Origin: Pukyongiella litopenaei
GTDB taxonomy: Bacteria; Pseudomonadota; Alphaproteobacteria; Rhodobacterales; Rhodobacteraceae
Direction: 5' to 3'
DNA: 64,000 nucleotides
Assembly: GCF_003008555.2 (NCBI RefSeq)
Contig: NZ_CP027665.1
Location: 1,860,001 to 1,924,000, forward strand
The position numbers and the translations under genes are program-made. The notes below the pieces were generated by a model. The model saw only the letters and a program-made list of their open reading frames with translations, did no database searches and was not told the DNA's origin. Shown here piece after piece: positions 1 through 7,365 of the stretch (the stretch's first letter is position 1; the number at the start of each line of letters is the position of its first letter).

Positions 1-983
1 GGGTGATCGACCTGGCCCGGGCGGCGGGGCTCAAGGCGATCCCCACCGGTATCGACCATGGCACCGTGACGCTGGTGGCGGGTGGCCTGGCCCATGAGGT
101 CACGACCTTTCGCCGCGACATAACCACCGACGGACGCCGCGCGGTTGTCGCCTTTTCCGACCGGGTCGAAGAAGACGCGGCGCGGCGCGATTTCACGATG
201 AACGCGCTTTATGCACGGCCTGACGGGGTGCTGCTGGACCCGCTGGGCGGCCTGTCCGACCTGCAGGCGCGGCGGGTCCGGTTCATCGGCGATGCCGGGC
301 GCCGCATCGTCGAGGATTATCTGCGATCGCTGCGCTATTTTCGGTTTCATGCCCATTACGGCGACGCCGGGGCGGGGTTCGACCCGCAGGCGCTGGCGGC
401 GATCTCGACCCATCTCGACGGGCTGGACAGCCTGTCGCGCGAACGGGTGGGTGCCGAACTGCTCAAGCTGCTGGCAGCACCCGATCCGGCCCCGTCCGTG
501 GCGGGAATGCGCGCCACCGGCGTGCTGGGGCGGGTGCTGCCGGGGGCGGACGACACCGCGCTGGCGCCGCTGGTCCATCTGGAGGATGCGCTGGGCCTGA
601 CGCCCGATCCGATCCTGCGGCTGGCGGCGCTGGTCGGTGAGGCAGGCACGTTGCGGCTGAGCCGGGCGCAGATGGCGGCGCTGGACGTGTTTCGAACCGG
701 TGCGCAGGGCGCGATGCCCGCCGCCGAACTGGGCTATCGGCTGGGGGTGGCGCCGGCGCTCGGGGCGCTGGCTCTGCGTGCCGCGTGTCTCGGGCTGGCG
801 CCTGATGACGATGCGCGGGCCGAGGCCGAAAAGGGCGCGGCGTCGGTGTTTCCCGTCAGGGCGGCCGACCTGATGCCCGGGCTGAGGGGCCGCGCGCTGG
901 GCGACCGCCTGGCAGAGCTTGAAGGCGACTGGGTCGCATCGGGTTTCACCCTGTCCCGCGCGGCCTTGCTGGCGAAGGGGTGA
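1..983 (+). CDS. cca: CCA tRNA nucleotidyltransferase, 5' end outside window
   Basis: Adds or repairs the 3' CCA of tRNAs, using CTP and ATP in the cytoplasm. The visible 326 residues begin inside the nucleotidyltransferase head domain. The palm motif RRDFTMNAL lies near residue 63, followed by DPLGG and the RNA-binding-domain motif LRSLRYFRF, and a helical tail. Family members are usually about 380 aa, so roughly 50 N-terminal residues, including the catalytic GGxVRD loop, lie upstream of the window. The reading frame is open from the first full codon at base 3; the GTG there is internal, not a start. The stop is TGA at 981-983. A poly(A) polymerase of the same superfamily is the alternative, but the short length and alphaproteobacterial style favour Cca. 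Confidence 0.9.
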   Translation, partial: VIDLARAAGLKAIPTGIDHGTVTLVAGGLAHEVTTFRRDITTDGRRAVVAFSDRVEEDAARRDFTMNALYARPDGVLLDPLGGLSDLQARRVRFIGDAGRRIVEDYLRSLRYFRFHAHYGDAGAGFDPQALAAISTHLDGLDSLSRERVGAELLKLLAAPDPAPSVAGMRATGVLGRVLPGADDTALAPLVHLEDALGLTPDPILRLAALVGEAGTLRLSRAQMAALDVFRTGAQGAMPAAELGYRLGVAPALGALALRAACLGLAPDDDARAEAEKGAASVFPVRAADLMPGLRGRALGDRLAELEGDWVASGFTLSRAALLAKG

Positions 984-1039
984 CAATGGCGGCGGATTTC
1001 GCTATGCACGTCCCCGAATCTAAGTCGGAGGAATGCAGC

Positions 1040-1072
1040 ATGTATCACGGGATCTGGAACAGCCCCAGCTGA
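1040..1072 (+). other. Possible 10-codon leader ORF
   Basis: In the 171-base gap between cca and the ABC exporter there is a GGAGG at 1027-1031, eight bases before an ATG at 1040. That ATG opens a 10-codon frame (MYHGIWNSPS) ending at TGA 1070-1072. The ribosome-binding site is better than those of many genes here, so a leader peptide is possible. The short length makes chance quite likely. No clear attenuator hairpin with a T-tract follows it. Confidence 0.2.
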
Positions 1073-1154
1073 TATTCCGCCCGTTCGGGTGGCGTATCGG
1101 CTTCGTCACGCGCCCGCATCTGCATTCTGCTCTTGCCTGTCATGAGGCTCCGAC

Positions 1155-3002
1155 ATGTTCCGTTACTTCGAAAATCTCGTCGACCCTTACGTTGACTACA
1201 CCGTCAAGGATCGGCCGCCGACCCGGCTCTGGCCGTTCCTGTGGGATTACGCACAACCGTTCCGCAAGGTGTTCCTGCTGGCTGGCCTGCTGTCCATCGT
1301 GGTCGCGGCGGTCGAAATCTGGCTGATCTACTACATGGGCCGGGTGGTCGACCTGATGACCGGCGAGCCGGCCAGGGTCTGGGCCGAACATGGGTCCGAA
1401 CTGTTGCTGGTCGCGGCATTCGTGCTGCTGGTCCGCCCGGCGCTGCATGTGCTGGACGTGCTGGTGCTGAACAACGCGGTGATGCCCAATTTCGGCACCC
1501 TGATCCGCTGGCGCGCGCACAAGCATGTGCTGCGTCAGTCGGTCGGGTGGTTCGAGAACGATTTTGCCGGCCGGATCGCCAACCGGATCATGCAGACGCC
1601 CCCCGCCGCGGGCGAGGTGGTGTTCCAGGTCTTTGACGCCATCGCCTTTGCGCTGGCCTATATGGTCGGGGCCGCGGTGCTGCTGATGGCGGCGGATGCG
1701 CGGCTGTTGCTGCCGTTGCTCATCTGGCTGGCGCTCTACGCCGTGCTGGTGCGCTGGACCCTGCAACGGGTCGGCCCGGCGTCCAAGGCGGCGTCGGATG
1801 CGCGGTCCACTGTCACCGGCCGGGTCGTGGACAGCTATACCAATATCCATTCGGTCAAGATGTTTGCCCATAACGACCACGAACTCGACTATGCCCTCGA
1901 AGCGATCGAAAACACCCGCAGGACCTTTCAGGTCGAGATGCGGATCTACACGGTCATGGACGTGGTTCTGGTCACCCTGAACGGCCTGCTGATCGTCGGT
2001 GTCGTCGGCTGGGCGGTGCTGCTGTGGATGCAGGGGCAGGCCTCGGTCGGCGTGGTTGCCGCGGCCTCGGCGCTGACGCTTCGGCTGAACGCGATGACCG
2101 GCTGGATCATGTGGGCGCTGACCACGTTTTTCCGGCAACTCGGCGTTGTCGCGGAAGGGATGGAGACCATCGCCCAGCCGATCGACCTCGTCGACCGGCC
2201 CGGCGCATCGGCGCTGGCGCTGCGGGACGGGCGCATCGACATTCGCGGGCTGTCGCATCACTACGGCCGCGATGGCGGCGGGCTGGACCATGTGTCGCTG
2301 TCCATCGAACCCGGCGAAAAGGTCGGGCTGATCGGCCGGTCGGGGGCGGGCAAATCGACCCTGGTCAAGCTGCTGCTGCGGTTCTACGACGCCGAACAGG
2401 GTGTGATCGAGATCGACGGCCAGGATATCTCGAAGGTGACGCAGGACAGCCTGCGCCGGCAGATCGGCATGGTACAGCAGGACAGCGCCTTGCTGCACCG
2501 GTCGGTGCGCGACAATCTTCTCTATGGCCGTCCCGATGCCACCGAGGACCAGATGATCGCCGCCGCGCGCCGCGCCGAGGCGCATGAGTTCATCCTGGAC
2601 CTGGAGGACCCGCAGGGGCGGCGCGGCTATGACGCCCATGTGGGCGAACGCGGCGTGAAACTGTCCGGTGGCCAGCGCCAGCGGGTGACGCTGGCCCGCG
2701 TGGTGCTCAAGGATGCGCCGATCCTGCTGCTGGACGAAGCCACGTCGGCGCTCGACAGCGAGGTCGAGGCGGCGATCCAGAACACGCTCTATGGCATGAT
2801 GGAGGGCAAGACGGTGATCGCCATCGCGCATCGGCTGTCCACCATCGCGCGGATGGACCGGATCCTGGTGATGGATCGCGGCCGGATCGTCGAAGAGGGC
2901 AACCACGCCGCGTTGCTGGCGCGGGGCGGGCTCTACGCGCAGTTCTGGGCGCACCAGTCGGGCGGGTTCCTGAACACCGAAGAGGTCGAGGCGGCCGAGT
3001 GA
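1155..3002 (+). CDS. ABC exporter half-transporter (fused permease and ATPase)
   Basis: A 615-aa type IV ABC exporter, probably acting as a homodimer in the inner membrane to export lipids or hydrophobic compounds; the substrate cannot be read from sequence. An N-terminal six-helix transmembrane domain covers about residues 30-335. The nucleotide-binding domain follows, with Walker A GRSGAGKST at 394-402, signature LSGGQRQRV at about 503-511 and Walker B ILLLDEATSALD at about 523-534, then the H-loop in IAIAHRLS. The ATG at 1155 has a GAGG about seven bases upstream. The stop overlaps the GTG start of the next gene by four bases (GTGA), so the two are probably co-translated. MsbA-like lipid flippases are in the same family, but nothing ties this one to LPS. 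Confidence 0.9.
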   Translation: MFRYFENLVDPYVDYTVKDRPPTRLWPFLWDYAQPFRKVFLLAGLLSIVVAAVEIWLIYYMGRVVDLMTGEPARVWAEHGSELLLVAAFVLLVRPALHVLDVLVLNNAVMPNFGTLIRWRAHKHVLRQSVGWFENDFAGRIANRIMQTPPAAGEVVFQVFDAIAFALAYMVGAAVLLMAADARLLLPLLIWLALYAVLVRWTLQRVGPASKAASDARSTVTGRVVDSYTNIHSVKMFAHNDHELDYALEAIENTRRTFQVEMRIYTVMDVVLVTLNGLLIVGVVGWAVLLWMQGQASVGVVAAASALTLRLNAMTGWIMWALTTFFRQLGVVAEGMETIAQPIDLVDRPGASALALRDGRIDIRGLSHHYGRDGGGLDHVSLSIEPGEKVGLIGRSGAGKSTLVKLLLRFYDAEQGVIEIDGQDISKVTQDSLRRQIGMVQQDSALLHRSVRDNLLYGRPDATEDQMIAAARRAEAHEFILDLEDPQGRRGYDAHVGERGVKLSGGQRQRVTLARVVLKDAPILLLDEATSALDSEVEAAIQNTLYGMMEGKTVIAIAHRLSTIARMDRILVMDRGRIVEEGNHAALLARGGLYAQFWAHQSGGFLNTEEVEAAE

Positions 3003-4237
3003 GCGTGACGGTCGATATCGACCGGCTGGGTCACCAGGGCGACGGGATCGCGGCCGGACCGGTATTCGTGCCGCGCACGCTGCCGGGTGAACGGGTCAGC
3101 GGCGACCCTGACGGCAAGGCGCTGCGCGACGTGCGGATCGAGCGGCCCTCGCCGGACCGGGTCAGGGCGCCCTGCCCCCATTACGATGCCTGCGGCGGTT
3201 GCCAGTTGCAGCACGCGAGCGATGACTTCGTCGCCGGCTGGAAACTCGATGTCGTGCGCTCGGCATTGGCGGCGCAGGGGCTCGACGCGCCGTTCGGACC
3301 GATCGCCACGTCACCGCCCGCGTCGCGCCGCCGTGCGACCCTGGCGGTGCGGCGCACCAGGAAAGGTGCGCTGGCCGGGTTTCACGGGCGTGCCTCGGGC
3401 ACGATCACGGCGATCCCGGATTGCCGGTTGCTGTCGCCCCGGCTGATGGCCGGATTGCCGGCGGCCGAGGCGCTGGCGCTGGCAGGGGCCAGCCGCAAGG
3501 GCGTGCTGGATGTGGCGCTGACCGATGCCGTAGCGGGGCTGGACGTGGCGGTGACCGGCGGCAAACCCCTGGACGGGCCGTTGCGGGTGCAGCTCGCCGC
3601 GCTGGCGGAAACCCATGATCTCGCGCGGCTGGCCTGGGACGACGAGGTGGTGGTGACCCGCCGCCCGCCCGTCCAGCGCATGGGCAACGCCGAGGTGGTG
3701 CCGCCGCCGGGCGCGTTCCTGCAGGCCACGGCCCATGGCGAGGCGGCGCTGCTGGCGGCGGTGCGTGACGCGCTGGGCGATGCGGCGCGGGTCGTCGACC
3801 TGTTCGCGGGCTGCGGCACCTTCACCCTGCCACTGGCGGAAACCGCGCAGGTTCACGCCGTCGAAGGATCCGCGGCCATGCTCGGGGCGCTGGAGCTGGG
3901 ATGGCGCAAGGCACCCGGCCTGAAGGCCGTCACGACCCGCCCCCGCGACCTGTTCCGCAATCCGCTGACCGCGGGTGAATTTGCGGGGATCGACGCGGTG
4001 GTGATCGACCCGCCACGCGCCGGGGCCGAGGCACAGGTGGCCGAGCTGGCCTCGGCGCAGGTGCCGCGTATCGCCTATGTGTCGTGCAACCCCGTCACCT
4101 TCGCCCGCGACGCGGCACGGCTGGTGGCGGCCGGATACCGGATCGACCGGGTGCAGGTGGTGGACCAGTTCCGCTGGTCGGCGCATTGCGAACTTGCGGC
4201 ATCGCTTTCGCTGGCCCATATGGCAGCTGCGGACTGA
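2999..4237 (+). CDS. RlmD/TrmA-family 5-methyluridine RNA methyltransferase
   Basis: A class I SAM-dependent methyltransferase that makes 5-methyluridine in rRNA or tRNA. The first 45 or so residues look like a TRAM RNA-binding domain. Cys59, Cys65, Cys68 (in CPHYDACGGC) and Cys142 fit the four ligands of the RumA iron-sulfur cluster. The SAM-binding motif DLFAGCGTF is near residue 267, followed by DPPRAG and the catalytic SCNP with Cys363. At 412 aa it is close to RlmD (about 430 aa). The GTG start overlaps the stop of the ABC exporter. Whether it modifies 23S rRNA (RlmD/RlmC) or another RNA cannot be decided from sequence, so no symbol is given. Confidence 0.9.
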   Translation: MSVTVDIDRLGHQGDGIAAGPVFVPRTLPGERVSGDPDGKALRDVRIERPSPDRVRAPCPHYDACGGCQLQHASDDFVAGWKLDVVRSALAAQGLDAPFGPIATSPPASRRRATLAVRRTRKGALAGFHGRASGTITAIPDCRLLSPRLMAGLPAAEALALAGASRKGVLDVALTDAVAGLDVAVTGGKPLDGPLRVQLAALAETHDLARLAWDDEVVVTRRPPVQRMGNAEVVPPPGAFLQATAHGEAALLAAVRDALGDAARVVDLFAGCGTFTLPLAETAQVHAVEGSAAMLGALELGWRKAPGLKAVTTRPRDLFRNPLTAGEFAGIDAVVIDPPRAGAEAQVAELASAQVPRIAYVSCNPVTFARDAARLVAAGYRIDRVQVVDQFRWSAHCELAASLSLAHMAAAD

Positions 4238-4252
4238 ACGGGCCGAGAGGAC

Positions 4253-5029
4253 ATGATGCGGGAAAAATTGGCGCAATGGCTGGACCGCCCGCTGGTGGGC
4301 CAGGTGATCACGGGCGTGATCCTGTTCAACGCGGTGCTGCTGGGGATGGAAACCGCGCCATCGATCATGGACCGCGCCGGTCATACGATCGAGCTGCTGG
4401 ACAAGCTCTGCCTTGCGGTCTTCGTGGCCGAGATCGCCGCCAAGCTGGTCGCGCACGGACCGCGGTTCTTCCGCAACGGGTGGAACGTGTTCGATTTCCT
4501 GATCGTCGGCATCGCGCTGATCCCGGCGGCGCAGGGGCTGTCGGTCCTGCGGGCGCTGCGGATTCTGCGGGTGCTGCGGGTGGTGTCGGTCGCGCCCAGC
4601 CTGCGCCGCGTCGTCGAAGGGTTCATCACCGCCCTGCCCGGCATGGCCAGCGTGTTCCTGCTGATGACGATCATCTTCTATATCGGCGCGGTGATCGCGA
4701 CCAAGCTGTTCGGCCAGGCCTTCCCCGACTGGTTCGGCGACCTGGGCCTGTCCGCCTATTCCCTGTTCCAGATCATGACGCTGGAAAGCTGGTCGATGGG
4801 CATCGTGCGCCCGGTGATGGAGATCTATCCCTATGCCTGGGCGTTCTTCGTGCCGTTCATTCTGGTGACCACCTTCGCGGTCGTGAACCTGGTGGTCGGC
4901 CTGATCGTGAACTCGATGCAGGACGCGCATCATGCGGATGAAGGCGAACGGACCGACGCCTATCGCGACGAGGTTCTGGCGCGGCTCGAAGCGATCGAAA
5001 CGCGGCTTTCGGGTGACGCTTCGCGGTGA
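4253..5029 (+). CDS. Bacterial voltage-gated sodium channel (NavAb/NavRosD type)
   Basis: A 258-aa ion channel of six transmembrane segments, expected to work as a homotetramer in the inner membrane. The S4 voltage sensor has arginines every third residue (R100, R103, R106, R109). The pore carries TLESWSM at residues 176-182, the selectivity filter of bacterial sodium channels such as NavAb, followed by the S6 helix with conserved N212. The cytoplasmic tail (about 222-258) is short and helical, as in channels with a C-terminal coiled coil. A potassium channel would have TVGYG instead. In marine alphaproteobacteria such channels are linked to sodium homeostasis, motility and pH response; that role is inferred here. 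It starts 16 bases after the methyltransferase gene and may share its transcript. Confidence 0.93.
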   Translation: MMREKLAQWLDRPLVGQVITGVILFNAVLLGMETAPSIMDRAGHTIELLDKLCLAVFVAEIAAKLVAHGPRFFRNGWNVFDFLIVGIALIPAAQGLSVLRALRILRVLRVVSVAPSLRRVVEGFITALPGMASVFLLMTIIFYIGAVIATKLFGQAFPDWFGDLGLSAYSLFQIMTLESWSMGIVRPVMEIYPYAWAFFVPFILVTTFAVVNLVVGLIVNSMQDAHHADEGERTDAYRDEVLARLEAIETRLSGDASR

Positions 5030-5107
5030 AGTCAAGACCGGGGTTTTGATTTTCTTAACGAAGAACTGTAGAGATGAACCGAGGCAAACTGGCAGAGAAT
5101 CAGACAG

Positions 5108-5605
5108 ATGAAACGACGTAACTTCGGTTTGGGGGCTGCGGCGATGCTGGGGCTTGGAGCCTGCAGCAGCAGCAAGTTCCTGAAATATAACGGGCCGGAA
5201 GTCACCGGTATGGTGGTCAACAAGGGCGAACGCCGACTCTACCTGCTGCACCACAAGGAAATTCTCGAGCATTACAAGGTGGATCTGGGTTTCAATCCGG
5301 TTGGCGACAAGAAGGTCGAAGGCGACGGCCGCACGCCCGAGGGCACCTATTACATCGACCGGCGCAATCCCCGCAGCGACTTTCACCTGTCGGTGGGGAT
5401 CTCCTATCCCGATGCACAGGACATGGCCGAGGCCCAGGCGCTGGGAATGAAACCCGGCGGCAACATCTTCATCCACGGTGAGCCCAACACCTACAAGGCC
5501 AAGGGACGCGACTGGACAGCCGGTTGTATCGCGGTGAAGAACAAGGAAATCGAACAGATCTACGCCATGGTGCGCGACGGCACGCCGATCAGCATCTGGG
5601 CGTAG
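5108..5605 (+). CDS. L,D-transpeptidase lipoprotein (YkuD domain)
   Basis: A 165-aa predicted periplasmic enzyme of the YkuD (L,D-transpeptidase) family, which forms 3-3 cross-links in peptidoglycan or attaches proteins to it. A signal peptide ends in the lipobox L16-G-A-C19, so it is probably a lipoprotein. The YkuD domain covers about residues 30-165. The active-site histidine is in IFIHGEP and the nucleophilic cysteine in DWTAGCIAV. This DWTAGC form resembles the YafK branch more than the SHGCxR branch. It faces a CAP-domain lipoprotein gene convergently, with a strong hairpin between them, and a second L,D-transpeptidase lies just beyond. Confidence 0.87.
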   Translation: MKRRNFGLGAAAMLGLGACSSSKFLKYNGPEVTGMVVNKGERRLYLLHHKEILEHYKVDLGFNPVGDKKVEGDGRTPEGTYYIDRRNPRSDFHLSVGISYPDAQDMAEAQALGMKPGGNIFIHGEPNTYKAKGRDWTAGCIAVKNKEIEQIYAMVRDGTPISIWA

Positions 5606-5633
5606 GGGTCACTCACGACAATTTTGGTGGTTT

Positions 5634-5661
5634 GGCAGCAGGGGTGGCCCCCCTGCCTGCC
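5634..5661. terminator. Hairpin between convergent genes, possible bidirectional terminator
   Basis: CAGGGG (5639-5644) pairs with CCCCTG (5650-5655) across a five-base loop. The stem is extended by GGCAG (5634-5638) pairing with CTGCC (5657-5661) past a one-base bulge. It lies between the stop of the plus-strand L,D-transpeptidase (5605) and the stop of the minus-strand CAP gene (5676). There is no clean T-tract on either side, so termination is inferred from position and stem strength. Confidence 0.4.
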
Positions 5662-5675
5662 GGCTGCGACGGGTT

Positions 5676-6185
5676 CTAGTTCCCCATCAGCAAGGTCCAC
5701 CAGATCTTGCCGTTTCTTTGTTGATACCACGAGAAACCCATGTTGATGGCCTGCGGGTCCATGAGGATCTGGCGCGTGTCCTTCTGGTCCATCCACGCGG
5801 CCAGGGTTTCCAGCTCGGTTTCGTAGGTCTCCGAGATCACCTCGCCCAGCATCGTGCCGGGATAGCCGGTGCGGGCGACGCGGTCGATCGGGGACGATCC
5901 GTCAGACCCGAAATGCCAGGGCCGGCCCTGGTTGGCCATGTCGCGCGAATGGGTCGCGGCGGCGGCGGTGAGCTTGGATTCTAGCTGAACCGGCCCGGCG
6001 CCCGAGGCCGAACGCAGCGAGTTGAGCGAATCGAGCATCCGGAACTGGACTTTCGATTCCTGACCCTTGCGGATCCGCGTCACTTTCGGCGGCGCGAGAC
6101 CGTCCGGCCCCGGTGCGGTCTGCGGATACGGGTCGCAGGCGGCAAGCCCGAAGGCGACGATCAACAGGGAAAGAAAAAGGCGCAC
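5676..6185 (-). CDS. CAP (SCP/PR-1-like) domain lipoprotein
   Basis: A 169-aa secreted protein with a CAP domain. From the GTG at 6185 it has a hydrophobic signal sequence ending in a lipobox (GLAAC), so it should be membrane-anchored. CAP hallmarks are present: LNSLRSASG near the start of the domain, THSRDMANQG, then HFGSDGSSPIDR and GEVIS in place of the usual GENI. The molecular function of bacterial CAP proteins is mostly unknown; several are cell-envelope or divisome linked. I chose the GTG at 6185 because a GAGGGG sits five to six bases upstream; TTG 6215 and GTG 6212 are longer options. Two L,D-transpeptidases flank it, which suggests a cell-wall role. Confidence 0.8.
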   Translation of the reverse strand: MRLFLSLLIVAFGLAACDPYPQTAPGPDGLAPPKVTRIRKGQESKVQFRMLDSLNSLRSASGAGPVQLESKLTAAAATHSRDMANQGRPWHFGSDGSSPIDRVARTGYPGTMLGEVISETYETELETLAAWMDQKDTRQILMDPQAINMGFSWYQQRNGKIWWTLLMGN

Positions 6186-6355
6186 GGGATCCCCTCGCGA
6201 ATTCTGGTTCACCAACAGCGTTTACCTCGGGTTTACAGGCGGCGCAAATCGCAACAGGCTCAGGTTCGGCAAGAATCAGCGGTTTGATTTGCGACTGCGA
6301 CTTTCCCGCCATATGATTGCCTCATTCCGGAACATCTTGCTGATCGGATTGCGCC

Positions 6356-6928
6356 ATGATGAAAAAGACACCGTTTCACCCCAATCGCCGAAGCTTTCTG
6401 ATCGGCACCGCCGCTCTGGTCGGTGCGCCCGCGCTGGCGCAGGATATCGAATCCAAGCCGCCGGTGCAGCGAAACATCTCGAGTTTCCGGTCGGCCGACT
6501 GGCACACCTATTTCAGCACCCTGAATAACGGTGCGATTCTGGTCGATACCTCGTCCCGGGCGCTGCATTACTGGTCCGAGGATCAGAGCATCTATCGTCT
6601 CTATCCCTGTTCGGTCCCGCTGACCGAGGACATGACCCGCCGCGGACGCACCAGCGTCGTGCAAAAGGTCGAAGGCCCGAGTTGGGCCCCGACGCCGTCG
6701 ATGAAACGGCGGAACCCGGAATGGCCCGATTTCATCCCGCCGGGACCGGAAAATCCGCTGGGCACACACGCGCTGTATCTGGGCTGGAAATATTATCGGA
6801 TCCACGGCACCCACGACACGCGCAAGATCGGCCGGCGGTCCTCGAACGGGTGCATCGGCCTCTACAACAGGAACATCGCCGAACTGTTTTCGCTCGCGAA
6901 GAACGGCACGCAAGTGTTGCTAATTTGA
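6356..6928 (+). CDS. L,D-transpeptidase with Tat-like signal
   Basis: A 190-aa YkuD-family L,D-transpeptidase, distinct from the one at 5108. The N-terminus has a twin-arginine-like signal (NRRSFLIGTAAL) ending near APALAQ, so export in folded form is possible. The catalytic histidine is in YRIHGTHDT and the nucleophilic cysteine in SSNGCIGLYN. In the usual signature SxGCxR an arginine follows the cysteine by two residues; here it is glycine. It should act on the tetrapeptide stems of periplasmic peptidoglycan. ATG codons at 6356 and 6359 are both possible starts. It is divergent from the CAP lipoprotein gene across about 170 bases. Confidence 0.88.
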   Translation: MMKKTPFHPNRRSFLIGTAALVGAPALAQDIESKPPVQRNISSFRSADWHTYFSTLNNGAILVDTSSRALHYWSEDQSIYRLYPCSVPLTEDMTRRGRTSVVQKVEGPSWAPTPSMKRRNPEWPDFIPPGPENPLGTHALYLGWKYYRIHGTHDTRKIGRRSSNGCIGLYNRNIAELFSLAKNGTQVLLI

Positions 6929-7025
6929 CGACATTTCGGTGTTGAAAGCGGCCCCCGCGATTCCAAAGATTGCAAGACCGGGGCCTTGCTTCATAGAAGA
7001 CACTCACGAGGTAGTACTTGACTGT

Positions 7026-7049
7026 GCGGACCCGGCAAAACCGGGCCGC
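7026..7049 (+). promoter_or_regulatory. GC-rich hairpin in the 5' leader of the 60-aa gene
   Basis: GCGG (7026-7029) and CCCGG (7031-7035) pair with CCGGG (7041-7045) and CCGC (7046-7049) around a CAAAA loop, with one bulged A at 7030. The hairpin ends about ten bases before the GGAG that precedes the ATG at 7070. It could stabilise the small mRNA or regulate translation; no T-tract follows, so it is not a terminator. Confidence 0.4.
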
Positions 7050-7069
7050 GCATTATCTGGAGACAAAAC

Positions 7070-7252
7070 ATGAAGAAACTCGTTCTCGCAGCCGCCTTCA
7101 CCGCAGCCGCATCGACCGCCTTTGCCGGCAGCCTGGCCGAGCCCGTCGTCGAAGCCCCGGTGATCGTTGAAGAAACCCAAGGCTCGTCCGACGGCATCCT
7201 GCTGCCGCTGGTTCTGCTGGCGCTGGTTGCAGCGGCTGTTGCCGCCAACTGA
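7070..7252 (+). CDS. 60-aa secreted/membrane peptide, function unknown
   Basis: A very small protein with a clear signal peptide (MKKLVLAAAFTAAASTAFA), then about 20 mostly acidic residues rich in V, E and P, then a C-terminal hydrophobic helix (about 43-58) ending AAN. After cleavage the mature form would be about 41 aa, anchored by its C-terminus with a short acidic periplasmic segment. Small proteins with this layout occur in other Rhodobacteraceae as I recall them, without a known function. The gene has its own GGAG site, a leader hairpin and a strong terminator, so it is probably a separate and possibly abundant transcript. It converges on hemH. Confidence 0.75.
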   Translation: MKKLVLAAAFTAAASTAFAGSLAEPVVEAPVIVEETQGSSDGILLPLVLLALVAAAVAAN

Positions 7253-7278
7253 GCCTGACCGGGCAATCAGTTACGAAA

Positions 7279-7305
7279 AGGCGGTGATTTCTCACCGCCT
7301 TTTTT
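7279..7305 (+). terminator. Rho-independent terminator after the 60-aa gene
   Basis: Perfect nine-base stem AGGCGGTGA (7279-7287) / TCACCGCCT (7292-7300) with loop TTTC, followed by T7301-7305. Preceding A residues (7276-7278) make it partly bidirectional, which would also serve hemH reading from the other side. Confidence 0.85.
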
Positions 7306-7365
7306 CATGTCCCGATTCATGTCCGGTTTCATCTCCGGGCCGCCGGGGCCGGGCGCATGGTCGGT

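Noticed and set aside
1140-2954. Long open frame antisense to the ABC exporter
   Set aside because: Composition is His/Arg/Pro-rich, an artefact of high GC at third codon positions of the sense gene. No family match.
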